The notes: generated by a model not told the origin, from the letters alone. A stretch of 64,000 nucleotides of DNA from Acinetobacter tjernbergiae DSM 14971 = CIP 107465 (GCF_000374425.1 NZ_KB894377.1:1-64000), one strand, 5' to 3'; positions 10,385 to 21,460 are shown, counted from the first letter of the stretch. Numbers and translations are program-made.

Positions 10385-10867
10385 ATGAAACCTGTCACTT
10401 TTAGCCAGTTTTTGGCAATCATTAGTTTGGGGATACTCAATTGCGTATCTCAAGTAAATGCAGCAGAGTATTATAAATGGGTAGATGCAAAAGGCGTTAC
10501 CACTTATTCTGCGACACCACCACCTAAACAAAAACAAGACCCACAACTTGATCCTACCAAGAAAAATCTTAATGCAATATCGTCTACGACGACTGGAAAT
10601 CCATCATCAGTATCGAATTTAAAAGAACAAAAAAATACGGTAAATACCAATACTTCAACAACTAAAGTTGTAGCAGCAAATACAGTAACAATGAATCCGA
10701 AATTAGCAGCATCAACGGAAATACTTTTCGCTGTCAAAAATTGTAATGGTGTGAGATGTTGGGATGCAAAAGGTAAGCATTATAATTTAGTTGCTGGAAA
10801 TACCTATCTGTCAGCAAATGGGGGAAAATGTTTAAAAATCGGAAATAACATGCGTTGTAGTAAATGA
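10385..10867 (+). CDS. Secreted DUF4124-domain protein
   Basis: A 160-residue exported protein. The GGAGGA ribosome site at 10374 supports the ATG at 10385. A signal peptide with probable cleavage after VNA (about residue 26) is followed by AEYYKWVDAKGVTTYSATPPP, the N-terminal pattern of DUF4124 proteins. A Ser/Thr/Asn-rich linker leads to a C-terminal segment with four cysteines (NCNGVRCWDAKG, GGKCLKIG, MRCSK) that could form two disulfides. The role of the family is unknown. It has its own promoter space and is not clearly linked to its neighbours. Confidence 0.75.
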   Translation: MKPVTFSQFLAIISLGILNCVSQVNAAEYYKWVDAKGVTTYSATPPPKQKQDPQLDPTKKNLNAISSTTTGNPSSVSNLKEQKNTVNTNTSTTKVVAANTVTMNPKLAASTEILFAVKNCNGVRCWDAKGKHYNLVAGNTYLSANGGKCLKIGNNMRCSK

Positions 10868-10963
10868 TTTGTATATTTTTATTACGAGCCATACAGATTT
10901 GAAAGCTTCTTTTTGCAAAATTAACCAGTTTCAGTATGATGTGTGCATCAAATTAGTCGCAGT

Positions 10964-11329
10964 ATGATGATGAAGAAAGTTTTATTGATTGCAATAGGTT
11001 TGGTTCTCGTTGCTTGTGCAGATAAAAAACCATTAACTCCGGCAGAACAGTGGCATGGCTTTTGTGTAAGTGTGGGGAATGCAGCACGTTCAATTACTTT
11101 AGATCGCCAAAATGGAATTGAACACAAGCAAGCAATAGAACATGCGACTAAAATTGAAGATGAAACAACACGTAAATTTATTTTTGAAATTATTGAGACG
11201 GTATATGCGTTACCTGTTGACCAGCTCAAGGCAAATCCTGATGCAGAACGTGAACAATTGAAGCAAAAATTTACAGCGCAATGCTTAGCAACACCACATG
11301 ATAAGCTACCAAAGTATAAATCATTTTAA
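10964..11329 (+). CDS. Small lipoprotein of unknown function
   Basis: About 121 residues starting at the ATG cluster MMMKK; an upstream in-frame GTG at 10943 would add seven unlikely residues. The N-terminus reads KKVLLIAIGLVLVAC-ADKK, a lipobox with Cys as the lipidated residue. The mature part is helical and polar with two further cysteines (HGFCVSVG and QCLATP). No family is recognised. A perfect hairpin terminator follows, so the gene is probably monocistronic. Confidence 0.7.
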   Translation: MMMKKVLLIAIGLVLVACADKKPLTPAEQWHGFCVSVGNAARSITLDRQNGIEHKQAIEHATKIEDETTRKFIFEIIETVYALPVDQLKANPDAEREQLKQKFTAQCLATPHDKLPKYKSF

Positions 11330-11340
11330 TGGATTCACAG

Positions 11341-11367
11341 AAAAGACAACACGTGTTGTCTTTTTTT
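11341..11367 (+). terminator. Intrinsic terminator
   Basis: A perfect palindrome AAAAGACAACACGTGTTGTC followed by seven T residues, 12 bp after the lipoprotein gene. Confidence 0.85.
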
Positions 11368-11588
11368 ATAGATCTAATCTATTGTTTTATTGGGCTTTGA
11401 TCTAAGACCAAAGCGGTATTCAAAAGAGACGAACATTTCGCTATAAAATAATGGGCATCACGTAGAAATACGGTAGTTCCATTAACATTTAACTCGAAGT
11501 CTAGTAAAATTTTAATGTCCATATTACTTGTAAAGCTTGTAGCAAGCTGGAACTTACGAGTAATTTTTTAAAAAAGAGGAATAACACT

Positions 11589-14228
11589 GTGCTAGAAGCT
11601 TACCGCCAACACGTTGCAGAACGTGCCGCACTCGGAGTCCCACCGAAGCCGCTTGATGATGCTCAAACTGCTGAACTTGTAACTTTATTAAAAAACCCAC
11701 CAGCAGGTGAAGAAGCATATTTAGTAGATTTGCTTGAAAACCGTGTTCCAGCAGGTGTTGACCAAGCTGCTTATGTTAAAGCTGCTTTCTTGGCTGCTCT
11801 AGCAAAAGGCGAAGCAACTTCTCCACTTGTAACTAAAGAACGTGCAGTTTACTTACTAGGTACGATGCTTGGTGGTTATAACGTTGCTCCTTTAGTTGAT
11901 CTTCTTGATAATGCTGAGCTTGCTGAATTAGCAGCAGAAGCATTAAAGAAAACACTTCTTGTATTTGATGCATTCCATGACGTAGCAGACAAAGCAAAAG
12001 CAGGTAATGCTTCAGCTAAAGCTGTATTACAATCTTGGGCTGAAGCAGAATGGTTCACAAGCCGTGCTGACGTTCCAGAAGAAATCAAAATCACTGTGTT
12101 CAAAGTAACAGGTGAGACCAATACGGATGACTTGTCTCCAGCTCAAGACGCTTGGAGCCGTCCAGATATCCCATTACATGCAAATGCAATGTTGAAAAAC
12201 GAACGTGATGGTATCAACCCTGAAAAACCAGGTGAAGTTGGTCCATTAAACCAAATCAAAGAATTGATCGCGAAAGGCAACCAAGTTGCTTACGTAGGTG
12301 ACGTTGTTGGTACGGGTTCTTCTCGTAAATCTGCAACTAACTCTGTACTTTGGTTCTTCGGTGACGAACTTCCACACATTCCAAACAAAAAAGATGGTGG
12401 TGTGTGCTTAGGTTCTAAGATCGCTCCAATTTTCTTCAATACAATGGAAGATGCAGGTGCATTACCTGTAGAAATCGACGTTGCTAACATGAACATGGGC
12501 GACGAAGTTGTATTGAAAATTGATCATGCTGCTGCAAAAGTAACTGCATTCAAAGATGGCGTACAAATCTCTGAAGCTGAACTTAAAACGCCTGTACTTT
12601 TAGATGAAGTACGTGCGGGTGGTCGTATCAACTTGATCATCGGTCGTGGTTTAACTGCGAAAGCGCGTGAAGAATTAGGTCTTGCACCTTCTACTTTATT
12701 CCGTACGCCTGTACAACCTGCTGACACTGGTAAAGGCTTTACACAAGCTCAGAAGATGGTTGGTCGTGCATGTGGTTTAGCTGAAGGTCAAGGTATCCGT
12801 CCAGGTACTTACTGTGAACCTAAGATGACAACTGTTGGTTCTCAAGATACAACTGGTCCTATGACTCGTGATGAGTTAAAAGACTTAGCGTGCTTGGGCT
12901 TCTCAGCTGACTTAGTGATGCAGTCTTTCTGTCACACTGCTGCGTATCCAAAACCAGTTGACGTAACAACTCACCATACATTACCTGACTTCATCATGAA
13001 CCGTGGTGGTGTATCTTTACGTCCAGGTGACGGTATTATCCATTCTTGGTTAAACCGTATGTTGCTTCCAGATACAGTTGGTACTGGTGGTGACTCGCAT
13101 ACTCGTTTCCCAATCGGTATTTCATTCCCAGCGGGTTCAGGTCTTGTTGCGTTCGCAGCTGCAACTGGTGTTATGCCACTTGATATGCCTGAATCTGTAC
13201 TTGTTAAGTTCAAAGGTAAAATGCAACCTGGTATCACTCTACGTGACCTAGTACATGCAATTCCTTACTATGCAATTCAAGCGGGTGACTTAACTGTAGA
13301 GAAGAAAGGAAAGAAAAACATCTTCTCTGGTCGTATCCTTGAGATCGATTTATCAGAAATGGAAAATGACTTGACTGTTGAGCAAGCGTTCGAACTTTCT
13401 GATGCTTCTGCTGAGCGTTCTGCGGCTGGTTGTTCAGTAACACTTTCTGAAGAGAAAGTTGCTGAATACTTACGTTCTAACATCGTTATGTTGAAGTGGA
13501 TGATCGCAGAAGGTTATGGCGATGCTCGTACTATGGCGCGCCGTGCTGAAAACATGCAGAAGTGGTTAGATAACCCAAGCTTGTTGAAAGCGGATGCTGA
13601 TGCAGAATACTTAAAAGTTTACGAAATCGATCTTGCTGACATCAAAGAACCAATTCTTTGCTGCCCGAACGATCCAGATGACGCGAAACTTCTTTCTGAT
13701 GTTCAAGGCGACAAAATTGATGAAGTATTCATCGGTTCTTGTATGACGAACATTGGTCACTTCCGTGCTGCGGGTCAGTTACTTGATAAAGTACCTAGTG
13801 GTTCATTGTCTACTCGTTTATGGTTGGCTCCACCAACGCGTATGGACGAGCACCAATTGATGGAAGAAGGCTTGTATAACATCTATGGTCGTGCTGGTGC
13901 GCGTACAGAGATGCCGGGCTGTTCATTGTGTATGGGTAACCAAGCACGTGTAGCTCCGAACACTACATGTGTATCGACTTCTACTCGTAACTTCCCGAAC
14001 CGTTTAGGTCAAGGTGCAAATGTTTACTTGGCTTCTGCTGAGCTTGCATCTGTAGCTGCGGTTCTTGGTAAATTACCAAGCCCAGAAGAATATCAACAGT
14101 ACGCGTCGCAAATCGACAGCGCTTCTGCTGACATCTACAAATACTTAAACTTCGACAAGATGGGCGAATATACTAAAGAAGCTGATCAAGTTGATACTAA
14201 GAAAATCCAAGCAGCTCAATTGACTTAA
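11589..14228 (+). CDS. acnB: Aconitate hydratase B (AcnB)
   Basis: An 879-residue bifunctional aconitase / 2-methylisocitrate dehydratase of the TCA and methylcitrate routes. It starts with GTG at 11589 behind AGAGGA. The order HEAT-like N-terminal domain, swivel domain ([12 protein letters not shown]), then catalytic domain is that of AcnB rather than AcnA. The 4Fe-4S ligands are C718 (SCMTNIGH) and C778/C781 (GCSLCMGNQ), the same spacing as in E. coli AcnB. Codon use is strongly biased, as expected for a highly expressed gene. A 259-bp upstream spacer carries its promoter; a strong terminator follows. Confidence 0.97.
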   Translation: MLEAYRQHVAERAALGVPPKPLDDAQTAELVTLLKNPPAGEEAYLVDLLENRVPAGVDQAAYVKAAFLAALAKGEATSPLVTKERAVYLLGTMLGGYNVAPLVDLLDNAELAELAAEALKKTLLVFDAFHDVADKAKAGNASAKAVLQSWAEAEWFTSRADVPEEIKITVFKVTGETNTDDLSPAQDAWSRPDIPLHANAMLKNERDGINPEKPGEVGPLNQIKELIAKGNQVAYVGDVVGTGSSRKSATNSVLWFFGDELPHIPNKKDGGVCLGSKIAPIFFNTMEDAGALPVEIDVANMNMGDEVVLKIDHAAAKVTAFKDGVQISEAELKTPVLLDEVRAGGRINLIIGRGLTAKAREELGLAPSTLFRTPVQPADTGKGFTQAQKMVGRACGLAEGQGIRPGTYCEPKMTTVGSQDTTGPMTRDELKDLACLGFSADLVMQSFCHTAAYPKPVDVTTHHTLPDFIMNRGGVSLRPGDGIIHSWLNRMLLPDTVGTGGDSHTRFPIGISFPAGSGLVAFAAATGVMPLDMPESVLVKFKGKMQPGITLRDLVHAIPYYAIQAGDLTVEKKGKKNIFSGRILEIDLSEMENDLTVEQAFELSDASAERSAAGCSVTLSEEKVAEYLRSNIVMLKWMIAEGYGDARTMARRAENMQKWLDNPSLLKADADAEYLKVYEIDLADIKEPILCCPNDPDDAKLLSDVQGDKIDEVFIGSCMTNIGHFRAAGQLLDKVPSGSLSTRLWLAPPTRMDEHQLMEEGLYNIYGRAGARTEMPGCSLCMGNQARVAPNTTCVSTSTRNFPNRLGQGANVYLASAELASVAAVLGKLPSPEEYQQYASQIDSASADIYKYLNFDKMGEYTKEADQVDTKKIQAAQLT

Positions 14229-14243
14229 TTTGTTGGTTTAGCT

Positions 14244-14279
14244 AAAAATAGGGGCTGAGTAATCAGCCCCTATTTTTTT
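14244..14279 (+). terminator. Intrinsic terminator of acnB
   Basis: AAAAATAGGGGCTGA and TCAGCCCCTATTTTT form a 15-bp stem with a 4-nt loop, ending in a T tract. The following ATPase pseudogene starts only 10 bp later. Confidence 0.92.
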
Positions 14280-14289
14280 GAGTATAAAA

Positions 14290-16455
14290 ATGAATAGAAT
14301 TTTAAATGTAAAATTAGAAAATTGTTTTGGTATAGGTAAGTTAGAGAAAGAATTTAAATTTACACCTAAAGAAAGAGCTCAGTTAATATATGCGCCAAAT
14401 GGTACAATGAAATCCTCATTTGCTAATGTATTTGAATATCTATCTAAAGATCAAAATAGTGAGATAAAAGATAGAATTTTTTCTGAAAAAGTACCAATAT
14501 GTGACATCAAATTTAATAGTCAAAATCTTAATAAAGATATGATTTTAGTTATTAATGCTGAAACAAAAGTATCAGAAAAATCTATAACAAAATTCATAGC
14601 GAAGGCAGAATTAAAAGGTCGATAAGATGAAATATTTGCAGAATTATTAGGCGAAAAAGCTAAATTTATAGTAGCACTGAAACGGCAATCAAGAAGTACA
14701 GATTGTGAGCGTGAGTTAGAAACTATATTCAGTAATGGGGAGACTTTTTTTGAATATTTATTAAGAATAGAAAGCCAATTGTTAGAGAAATATGAAGATT
14801 ATAATTTTAAATACAATGATATTTTTGACAAAGGTAATAAAGTCAAAAAATTTTTAGAATCTAATGAGAACTTATTGGATGAATATCTAAAACGCTATAC
14901 AGATTTATTAAGCCAATCTAAGTTTTTTAGTAAGTCAAATAATTCTTTTGGAACAACTCAGGCTACTAATTTACTAGATTCATTAAGCGATAATTCATTT
15001 TTTGAGGCTGGTCATAAAATTAGCATAAATGCAGAAGATTTTATTAATTCAAAAGATGAACTTGAGAGCCTGATACAGGCTGAAAAAGATCAAATTCTAA
15101 ATGACAAACAGTTATTAATTAGCTTTGATAAAGTGGATAAAGCTTTAGCGAAAAATGCAGAGCTGAAAAGTTTCAAGAAATTGTTAGAGTCGAAACCAAG
15201 TTTACTTGTTGAACTAATAGACTTTGAAAGCTTTAGAGAAAAGATATGGTTGAGTCATATATCTGTAATTAAATCAGATGTGGATCAAATTATAAGCATT
15301 TATAAGGATCGGAAAAATGAGTTACAACAAATAATTAATAGTGCTAATGATGAAGTTGAAAAATGGAAAGAAACCATAGAGTTATTCAATTCAAGATTTT
15401 ATGTCCCTTTTACTATAAAACTAGAAAATCAGTCTGATATAATACTTAAAAGTGATATTCCTAAGTTGAAGTTTGTATATAAAGATAGAGAAATCCCTGA
15501 AAATAATGAAAATGTTCTTTTAGATGTATTGAGTAGAGGCGAAAGCCGAGCATATTATATTCTTAGATTTTTGTTTGAGATTGAGTCTAGGTTGAGTTCA
15601 AATGAAGATTTGCTAATGATTTTTGATGATGTGGCAGACTCATTTGATTATAAAAATAAATATGCAATTATAGAATATATTAAAGATTTGCTGGAGAGAC
15701 CTAATGTAAATGCCATAATTTTGACACATAATTTTGATTTTTACAGAACGGTAGCTAAAAGGCTATTTTTAAAAAAGTCTAGTCATATCGCAACTAAATG
15801 TAGTCAAGGTATTGTGCAGGTTAAACAGGGAAAATATTTTGAAGATGTCTTTAAAAGTATATTTGTAAAAAATTATCATATCAGAAAGAATTTTATTGGG
15901 GTTATTCCATTTGTTCGAAATTTATTTGAATATCTTAATAAAGATAATGAATATGTTTTCCTTACAAGTTGTTTGCATATTAAAAGTAATACTTTGAATT
16001 TGACAGTGCAAGATGTTCATAATGTTCTAATTCGTGCAATTCCTGAGAAAACTGATATTACGTTAGAATTTGCTAATCAAAAAATCATTAATCTAATTTT
16101 TAATGAAGCTGATTCACTAAAGGTTGGATTAAATGAGCATTCATCAGATTTAGAGGATAAGCTACTTATAGCAATTGCCTGTCGATTAAAAGCTGAAATT
16201 TATATGATTTCAAAATTAACCGATGATGAAAAAGTAGAGTTAAATCAGATTTTTGAGAACCAAACACAGAATTTATATCAGAAATGTAAAGATAAACAAA
16301 TTGATGTTAATACTCTTAAAATTTTGAATAGAGTAAATTTAATGACTCCCGAACATATTCATATTAATTCTTTTATGTTCGAGCCATTAGTTGATATGTC
16401 TATGAATCATTTAATTAGTCTATATGATGAGTTGTCTGATATTTGTGCTGTATAA
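14290..16455 (+). pseudogene. ABC/AAA_13-type ATPase gene split by an in-frame stop (candidate defence ATPase)
   Basis: One reading frame of 721 codons from ATG 14290 to TAA 16455 is interrupted by a single TAA at 14623-14625 (codon 112); coding character continues in the same frame on both sides. Walker A-like APNGTMKSS is at 35-43 (upstream of the stop). The ABC signature LSRGES is near 414, Walker B LMIFDDV near 444 and the switch His in LTHNFDF near 480, all downstream. The C-terminal part has no domain I recognise. This layout is that of SMC/RloC-like stand-alone ATPases, many of which act in phage defence. The DNA is far more AT-rich than acnB and sits alone right after its terminator, suggesting transfer. 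Neither half would have a complete ATP site. Confidence 0.75.
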
Positions 16456-16466
16456 ATATTGAAATT

Positions 16467-16504
16467 AAGTATGATTGGCTAGTTTTTAATAGCTAATCAT
16501 ACTT
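16467..16504. terminator. Bidirectional hairpin terminator
   Basis: AAGTATGATTGGCT and AGCTAATCATACTT pair (one G-T wobble) between the convergent ATPase pseudogene and the DASS transporter gene. Confidence 0.7.
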
Positions 16505-16523
16505 ATAAAAGACTCTTTTCAAA

Positions 16524-18002
16524 TCACCAATAACCCAACACTTTCCACCAAACTCCGCCAATCACCACAAAGATGATGATATTAACCACACTCATGACAA
16601 AGCCAGCTTTCCACCATTCACCCAGTGTGGTGTAACCTGAACCGAACACAACAGGAGACGTGCCAGTCGCATAATGGGTTAAGGTCATCATGATGCTAGA
16701 AGCCGCTGCCATTATTAATGCAAATAACATCGGTGGCGCACCTAACGCCAGTCCAGCCGTATAAAAGGCCGCGAACATAGCAGTGATATGTGCTGTGGTG
16801 CTTGCAAACATGTAATGTGCGTACAAGTAGGCGAGCATCAATAACAAACATGCAGGCATCCAGCTCAGACCTAAATGACCAATCCCAGTTTCGAGCACAC
16901 CAGAGAACCACGTGATTAAACCGAGCTTATTTAAATAAGTCGCCATCATCACCAAGGCTGCAAACCAAGTGATGGTATCCCATGCACTTTTTTGCGTCAG
17001 GATATCTTCCCAAGTCAGTACACCCGTGAGCAACAGCAAAGCCAAACCAATAAAGGCAGTTGTGGTGGGATCAACTGCCCAAGCTGAACCGAAGATGATT
17101 GCAGGGATACCTGCCCATAACAGCAGCAAAATGCCAAACACACCGAGCATGATGATTTCGTTCTTACTTACCGAACCCATTTCTTTCAATTTGGTTTTGG
17201 CAAACTGAGCAGCATTTGGTGTTTCTTTGATTTCAGGTGGATACATCCAGTACATAATCAACGGCATGATAATCAGGGCAATTAAACCCGGTAATAACAT
17301 TGCCAGTGCCCAAGTACTCCAACTCAAAGAAATTTCACTATTGGTTGCTTTTGCCACTAGATCAACCACCAACGGGTTAGGGGCGGTCGCTGTAATAAAC
17401 ATCGCAGAGGTGATTGGATTGGCGTGGTAATTCACCAATGATAAATATTTCCCCATACGACCCTCAGTGCCTTTAGCAGGATCAGAGTCATAACTGGTGG
17501 AAATCGCGCGTACAATCGGATGAATAATCCCACCGCCACGAGCCGTATTACTAGGTGTCACTGGCGCAAGAATCAGCTCGGAAAGCACCATGCTATATCC
17601 AATACCAATGGTTTTCTTGCCCCAAACGGCGATAAATAAATAGCCTAAGCGTGCACCCAATCCCGTTTTTTGCAAACCTTTAGAAATCATGATCGAAATA
17701 CCAATCAACCAAATTAGGGGGTTAGCAAAACTACTGAGGGCATCTTGAATCGCGCCACTTGGACTATCATTGGTGACACCTGTTACGGCGACCAAAGTAA
17801 TCGCAATGATGGCAATTGAACCAATCGGCATCGCTTTACCGATAATGGCAGCAATCACACCGACAAACATGGCCAATAAATGCCATGCATTAGGGTCGAC
17901 ACCTGAAGGAACTGGAATAATGAACCATATGAGGAGCGAAATGAATAAAGAAATAAGGGTTGGAATAGGCTTGAATCCCACGTGAATTCCCCTTGTTGTC
18001 AT
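16524..18002 (-). CDS. DASS-family dicarboxylate/tricarboxylate:sodium symporter
   Basis: A 492-residue membrane protein with about 12-14 hydrophobic segments. The conserved SNTARGGGIIHPIVRAIS in the first half and the repeat-related TITWFAALVMMATYLNKLG and THYATGTSPVVFGSGY in the second half mark the divalent anion:sodium symporter family (CitT, SodiT, 2-oxoglutarate/malate translocators). It imports or exchanges C4/C6 carboxylates across the inner membrane. The exact substrate cannot be told from sequence; position near acnB on the opposite strand is suggestive only. It starts with ATG at 18002. Confidence 0.85.
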   Translation of the reverse strand: MTTRGIHVGFKPIPTLISLFISLLIWFIIPVPSGVDPNAWHLLAMFVGVIAAIIGKAMPIGSIAIIAITLVAVTGVTNDSPSGAIQDALSSFANPLIWLIGISIMISKGLQKTGLGARLGYLFIAVWGKKTIGIGYSMVLSELILAPVTPSNTARGGGIIHPIVRAISTSYDSDPAKGTEGRMGKYLSLVNYHANPITSAMFITATAPNPLVVDLVAKATNSEISLSWSTWALAMLLPGLIALIIMPLIMYWMYPPEIKETPNAAQFAKTKLKEMGSVSKNEIIMLGVFGILLLLWAGIPAIIFGSAWAVDPTTTAFIGLALLLLTGVLTWEDILTQKSAWDTITWFAALVMMATYLNKLGLITWFSGVLETGIGHLGLSWMPACLLLMLAYLYAHYMFASTTAHITAMFAAFYTAGLALGAPPMLFALIMAAASSIMMTLTHYATGTSPVVFGSGYTTLGEWWKAGFVMSVVNIIIFVVIGGVWWKVLGYW

Positions 18003-18213
18003 GGGTTTAATAAAATTTATAGTTGTGTATAAATGAGCATTTAAAAAATTTTCATTAAAGATTGATTATTAAAAGCAAAAGGAAAAAATTCAAAGGTAAT
18101 TTTGTTTATAGAGCGTTATTTTAACTGATGAGTAAAATTATTGTCTTCGCTGAAAATCACTTATCAAATCACTAAGCAACGTGTTACATTTTTAGCTTGG
18201 TTTACATCATGAT

Positions 18214-19206
18214 ATGTACGGTATGGCTCAATTTTCATGGCAACGGTTGCGACTTTTTATTTATAACAACCTTCATAATGATGATTACAAAAGTACAATA
18301 AGTACTTGTATTAACTATTTATTAATTATTCTCATTATTGGTAATGTTGCTGCTGTTCTCCTTGAGTCAATCAATGAAATCTATAAGTTGTACCAACCTT
18401 ATTTCGACTTATTTGAAAATATCTCAATCCTGATTTTTAGTGGAGAATATTTATTAAGATTATGGAGTATCGTCGAAAAAAATCCAGACGAGGCTGTATG
18501 GAAGCAGCGTATTCGTTGGATGAAAAGTGGTGGTGCGATTATAGATTTAATGGCGATTTTACCTGCATATCTTAATTTCTTTGTTCATATCGATTTACGT
18601 TTTTTACGAGTTCTGCGTTTATTCCGCTTACTCAAACTGACCCGATATTTTGTTTCATTACAGATATTGTTAAGGGTAATCCAACGAGAAAAAGGTTCGT
18701 TCCAAGCCGTTATTTTTATTTTGGTGATTATGATTGTCATGACTGCATCAGCAATCTATGTCGTTGAAAATAAAGCTCAGCCAGAAGCGTTTAGTTCGAT
18801 TCCACAAGCCATGTGGTGGGCGGTAGTCACATTGACGACAGTGGGTTATGGTGATGTGACACCTGTGACCAATTTAGGTCGAATACTTGGTGCATTTATT
18901 ACTGTTTTAGGTGTCGGTATTGCAGCTTTACCCGCGGGTATTTTAGCATCAGGTTTAGCAAATGAATTGAATCAACGTAATCAACGGCTTGAGCAGGAGT
19001 TTCGAGAAGTTCTGCAAGCGAAAGGTTTAGATTTATTACACAATCAAGATGAAATAGAACGCATCCGTAAAAAGGTTGGATTACCGAAAGAACAAACCCA
19101 TGAAATCATTATGCAACTGATGAGAGAAAAATTCTTAGAAGAGCAGGAACAAGAGAAGAAATCTTATCGTTTCTGTCCGCATTGTGGTGAAAAACTTTCG
19201 GAATAA
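18214..19206 (+). CDS. Voltage-gated potassium channel (Kch/KvAP type)
   Basis: A 330-residue six-transmembrane ion channel. S1-S3 lie roughly at residues 33-120. An S4-like voltage sensor RFLRVLRLFRLLKLTRY spans 129-145 with Arg/Lys every third position. The pore helix and K+ selectivity filter TTVGYGD are at 208-214. After S6 comes a cytoplasmic helical region rich in Glu/Gln/Arg, ending in a short zinc-ribbon half (FCPHCGEKLSE). Only one CxxC pair is present, so any metal site would need a second subunit. It is a single gene with its own promoter region. Confidence 0.88.
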   Translation: MYGMAQFSWQRLRLFIYNNLHNDDYKSTISTCINYLLIILIIGNVAAVLLESINEIYKLYQPYFDLFENISILIFSGEYLLRLWSIVEKNPDEAVWKQRIRWMKSGGAIIDLMAILPAYLNFFVHIDLRFLRVLRLFRLLKLTRYFVSLQILLRVIQREKGSFQAVIFILVIMIVMTASAIYVVENKAQPEAFSSIPQAMWWAVVTLTTVGYGDVTPVTNLGRILGAFITVLGVGIAALPAGILASGLANELNQRNQRLEQEFREVLQAKGLDLLHNQDEIERIRKKVGLPKEQTHEIIMQLMREKFLEEQEQEKKSYRFCPHCGEKLSE

Positions 19207-19391
19207 ATTAGAACGATGGGATGGCCTTGCTGTGATGAATTGTTCTTATTTGCAATGATAGATTGAAGCTGTTTTAGCACTTACTTAGAATCTTTGGTTT
19301 TCAAGATGAAACCGAAGATTCATCTCAAGTTTTTTATCTTTATGATTTGAATAAAAAATTCCATTATTGTATATAGAGGGGCTAGGTTGAG

Positions 19392-20000
19392 ATGAACCAA
19401 AAACAGATATTATTGTTTGCGACCAGTATTTTAGTGTTATTTTTAAGTTACTCAGGTATTCAACCCTATGACCGCGCTACATGGTTAATGGAGGTTTTAC
19501 CTGTTCTTATTGCATTACCCATATTATGTTCGACCTATAAAAAGTTTCCATTGACGAATCTTTTATACATTTTGATTTTCTTTCATGCGATTGTTTTGAT
19601 GGTGGGTGGGATATATACCTATGCTCGAGTCCCGTTGGGGTTTGAAATAGCAACATGGTTTGGCTTAGATCGAAATCCTTATGACAAGATTGGACATTTT
19701 ATGCAGGGCTTTGTGCCTGTAATGGTTGCTCGTGAAGTCCTTATTCGAAATCATATTTTAGTCAAAGGAAAAATGCTAAGTTTTATTGTCATCTGTATTG
19801 TATTGGCGATTAGTGCAAGCTATGAATTGATTGAATGGGCGGCTGCATTGTCCTTAGGTCAAGGTGCTGAGGAGTTTCTAGGAACGCAAGGTTATGAATG
19901 GGATACCCAGTCAGACATGTTCTTTGCTTTGATTGGGGCGATCGTAGCCTTGTTGCTATTATCCAAATGGCATGATCGACAAATTGCAAAATTAATGTAG
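19392..20000 (+). CDS. DUF2238 (YjdF-type) inner-membrane protein
   Basis: A 202-residue membrane protein with about six hydrophobic segments. It carries the DUF2238 pattern of acidic and His residues between helices: FGLDRNPYDKIGHFMQGFVP, ASYELIEWAAAL, and GTQGYEWDTQSDMFFALIGA. The function of the family is unknown. The start ATG at 19392 follows a GAGAT. The gene ends at a terminator shared with the convergent MFS gene. Confidence 0.8.
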   Translation: MNQKQILLFATSILVLFLSYSGIQPYDRATWLMEVLPVLIALPILCSTYKKFPLTNLLYILIFFHAIVLMVGGIYTYARVPLGFEIATWFGLDRNPYDKIGHFMQGFVPVMVAREVLIRNHILVKGKMLSFIVICIVLAISASYELIEWAAALSLGQGAEEFLGTQGYEWDTQSDMFFALIGAIVALLLLSKWHDRQIAKLM

Positions 20001-20015
20001 TCACTACATGAGATA

Positions 20016-20049
20016 AATGAATCTATCGCTAAGAGATAGATTCATTTTT
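20016..20049. terminator. Bidirectional terminator, overlaps the MFS gene stop
   Basis: AATGAATCTATC and GATAGATTCATT form a 12-bp stem followed by T residues. The hairpin includes the last codons of the minus-strand MFS gene. Confidence 0.85.
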
Positions 20050-21234
20050 GTGTGAATATTTGGCATAAGCTAATGCAATTAATAAGATCGCTAATCCACC
20101 TAAACTTAATACAAAACCAACCCAAATAGGCGCTAACCAACCCATATTGTGACTAAGTACCCATCCACCTAAGAATGCACCTAGAGCGTTGGCTAGGTTA
20201 AATGCCGAATGATTCAAAGATGCTGCTAAGGTTTGAGCATCGCCAGCAATATCCATAAGATGTGTTTGTAATGCACCACCTAAACCAATCACAGTAAAGC
20301 CAATCAGGAATAGAGCCAAGATAGCTGTGTAGAGATTACTCATCATAAAACTGGCAAAAACAAAGGCGAGTGCCGAACTGATCAAAATTCCGATCATGGT
20401 TTTAAATAGGCTCTTATCAGCTAACCAGCCTGTTACTAATCCACCGACCACCATGCCAACGCCCCAAATGGCTAGAGCAATCGGAACAATTTCAATATTG
20501 GCATGTGTATATTCGGTCAAGATGGGTGAAACATAGCTATAGACAGAGAACATGCCACCAAAGCCAATCGCACCGACAGCAAGTGTAAGCCACATATTGA
20601 TATTTTTTAAACCTTCCAATTCAGCTTTGATACTGGCTGTTTTTTGCAGTGGAATATTGGGAACAAATAAGCCAACGCCAATTAGGGTAATGAATGCGAT
20701 GACTGCAGAAAACTCAAAACCTGCTTTCCAACCGAATTTTTGACCTAGCCATGTAGCAATAGGCACACCAATCACATTGGCAATCGTTAAGCCCATCATA
20801 ACTTGGGCAATCGCGGTCGCTCTACGTTGTTTACCTGCAAGTTCAGCGGCAACTAAAGCAGCGACGCCGAAGTAAGCACCGTGAGGAAAACCAGCGATAA
20901 AACGTGACACTAGCATTGCTTCTGATGTTGTTGCAAAGGCTGTTGCGGCATTGGCTAAGCCGTAAAATAGCATTAGGCTGAGCAATAAGGTCTTACGTGG
21001 AACTTTTGCACCCAAGATTGCAATAATGGGGGCACCAACCATGACACCGAGTGCATAAGCGCTAATGAAGTAACCTGCATGTGGAACACTTACATTTAAA
21101 TCAGTGGCAATTTCTTGGATCAGACCCATTGCCACAAATTCGGTTGTACCAATGCAAAAACTTCCTATGGCAAGAGAGAAAATAACTAAGAATAAGGAGT
21201 AATTTTTGGTAGTAGGAGAACTGAGAACAGGCAT
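20029..21234 (-). CDS. MFS transporter, DHA1/AraJ-like efflux pump
   Basis: A 401-residue major facilitator with 12 predicted helices. It has GTTEFVAMGLIQEIATDL in helix 1, characteristic of the AraJ/YdhP/PbuE sugar- or purine-efflux group, and RFIAGFPHGAYFGVAAL between helices 4 and 5. It probably exports small polar compounds. The substrate is not predictable. It has its own promoter region upstream (21235 onward), divergent from the Fur-controlled DUF4198 gene. Confidence 0.8.
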   Translation of the reverse strand: MPVLSSPTTKNYSLFLVIFSLAIGSFCIGTTEFVAMGLIQEIATDLNVSVPHAGYFISAYALGVMVGAPIIAILGAKVPRKTLLLSLMLFYGLANAATAFATTSEAMLVSRFIAGFPHGAYFGVAALVAAELAGKQRRATAIAQVMMGLTIANVIGVPIATWLGQKFGWKAGFEFSAVIAFITLIGVGLFVPNIPLQKTASIKAELEGLKNINMWLTLAVGAIGFGGMFSVYSYVSPILTEYTHANIEIVPIALAIWGVGMVVGGLVTGWLADKSLFKTMIGILISSALAFVFASFMMSNLYTAILALFLIGFTVIGLGGALQTHLMDIAGDAQTLAASLNHSAFNLANALGAFLGGWVLSHNMGWLAPIWVGFVLSLGGLAILLIALAYAKYSHKNESIS

Positions 21235-21354
21235 AATATTTCAAAAATAATAACACCCAAGCATTATATTCAAGTGAATTTGAGAAAGGTGAAAGAGAAC
21301 GTAATTTTTATGTTGATTTGCTGAATTCATTCAATTGATAGATATAAAGTTAAA

Positions 21355-21373
21355 ACTAATGATAATTATTTGC
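21355..21373 (+). promoter_or_regulatory. Probable Fur box before the DUF4198 gene
   Basis: The sequence around AATGATAATTATT matches 14 of 19 positions of the Fur consensus. It ends 7 bp before a TATAAT at 21381-21386, so it would overlap the -35 region. This suggests iron-repressed expression of the gene starting at 21461. Confidence 0.6.
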
Positions 21374-21460
21374 ATTTATGTATAATGCTCAACATAGAAT
21401 TTTATTAAACAATTTAATGTGATGAGAATCATGTTGGATTATTAAAGGTGGGAAGAACGA

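Noticed and set aside
10504..10737. 77-residue frame antisense to the DUF4124 gene
   Set aside because: Low-complexity mirror of a Ser/Thr/Asn-rich linker.
14623..14625. Programmed recoding of the TAA in the ATPase gene
   Set aside because: TAA is not used for selenocysteine or pyrrolysine and no slippery site or pseudoknot is apparent; a simple nonsense mutation is the better reading.
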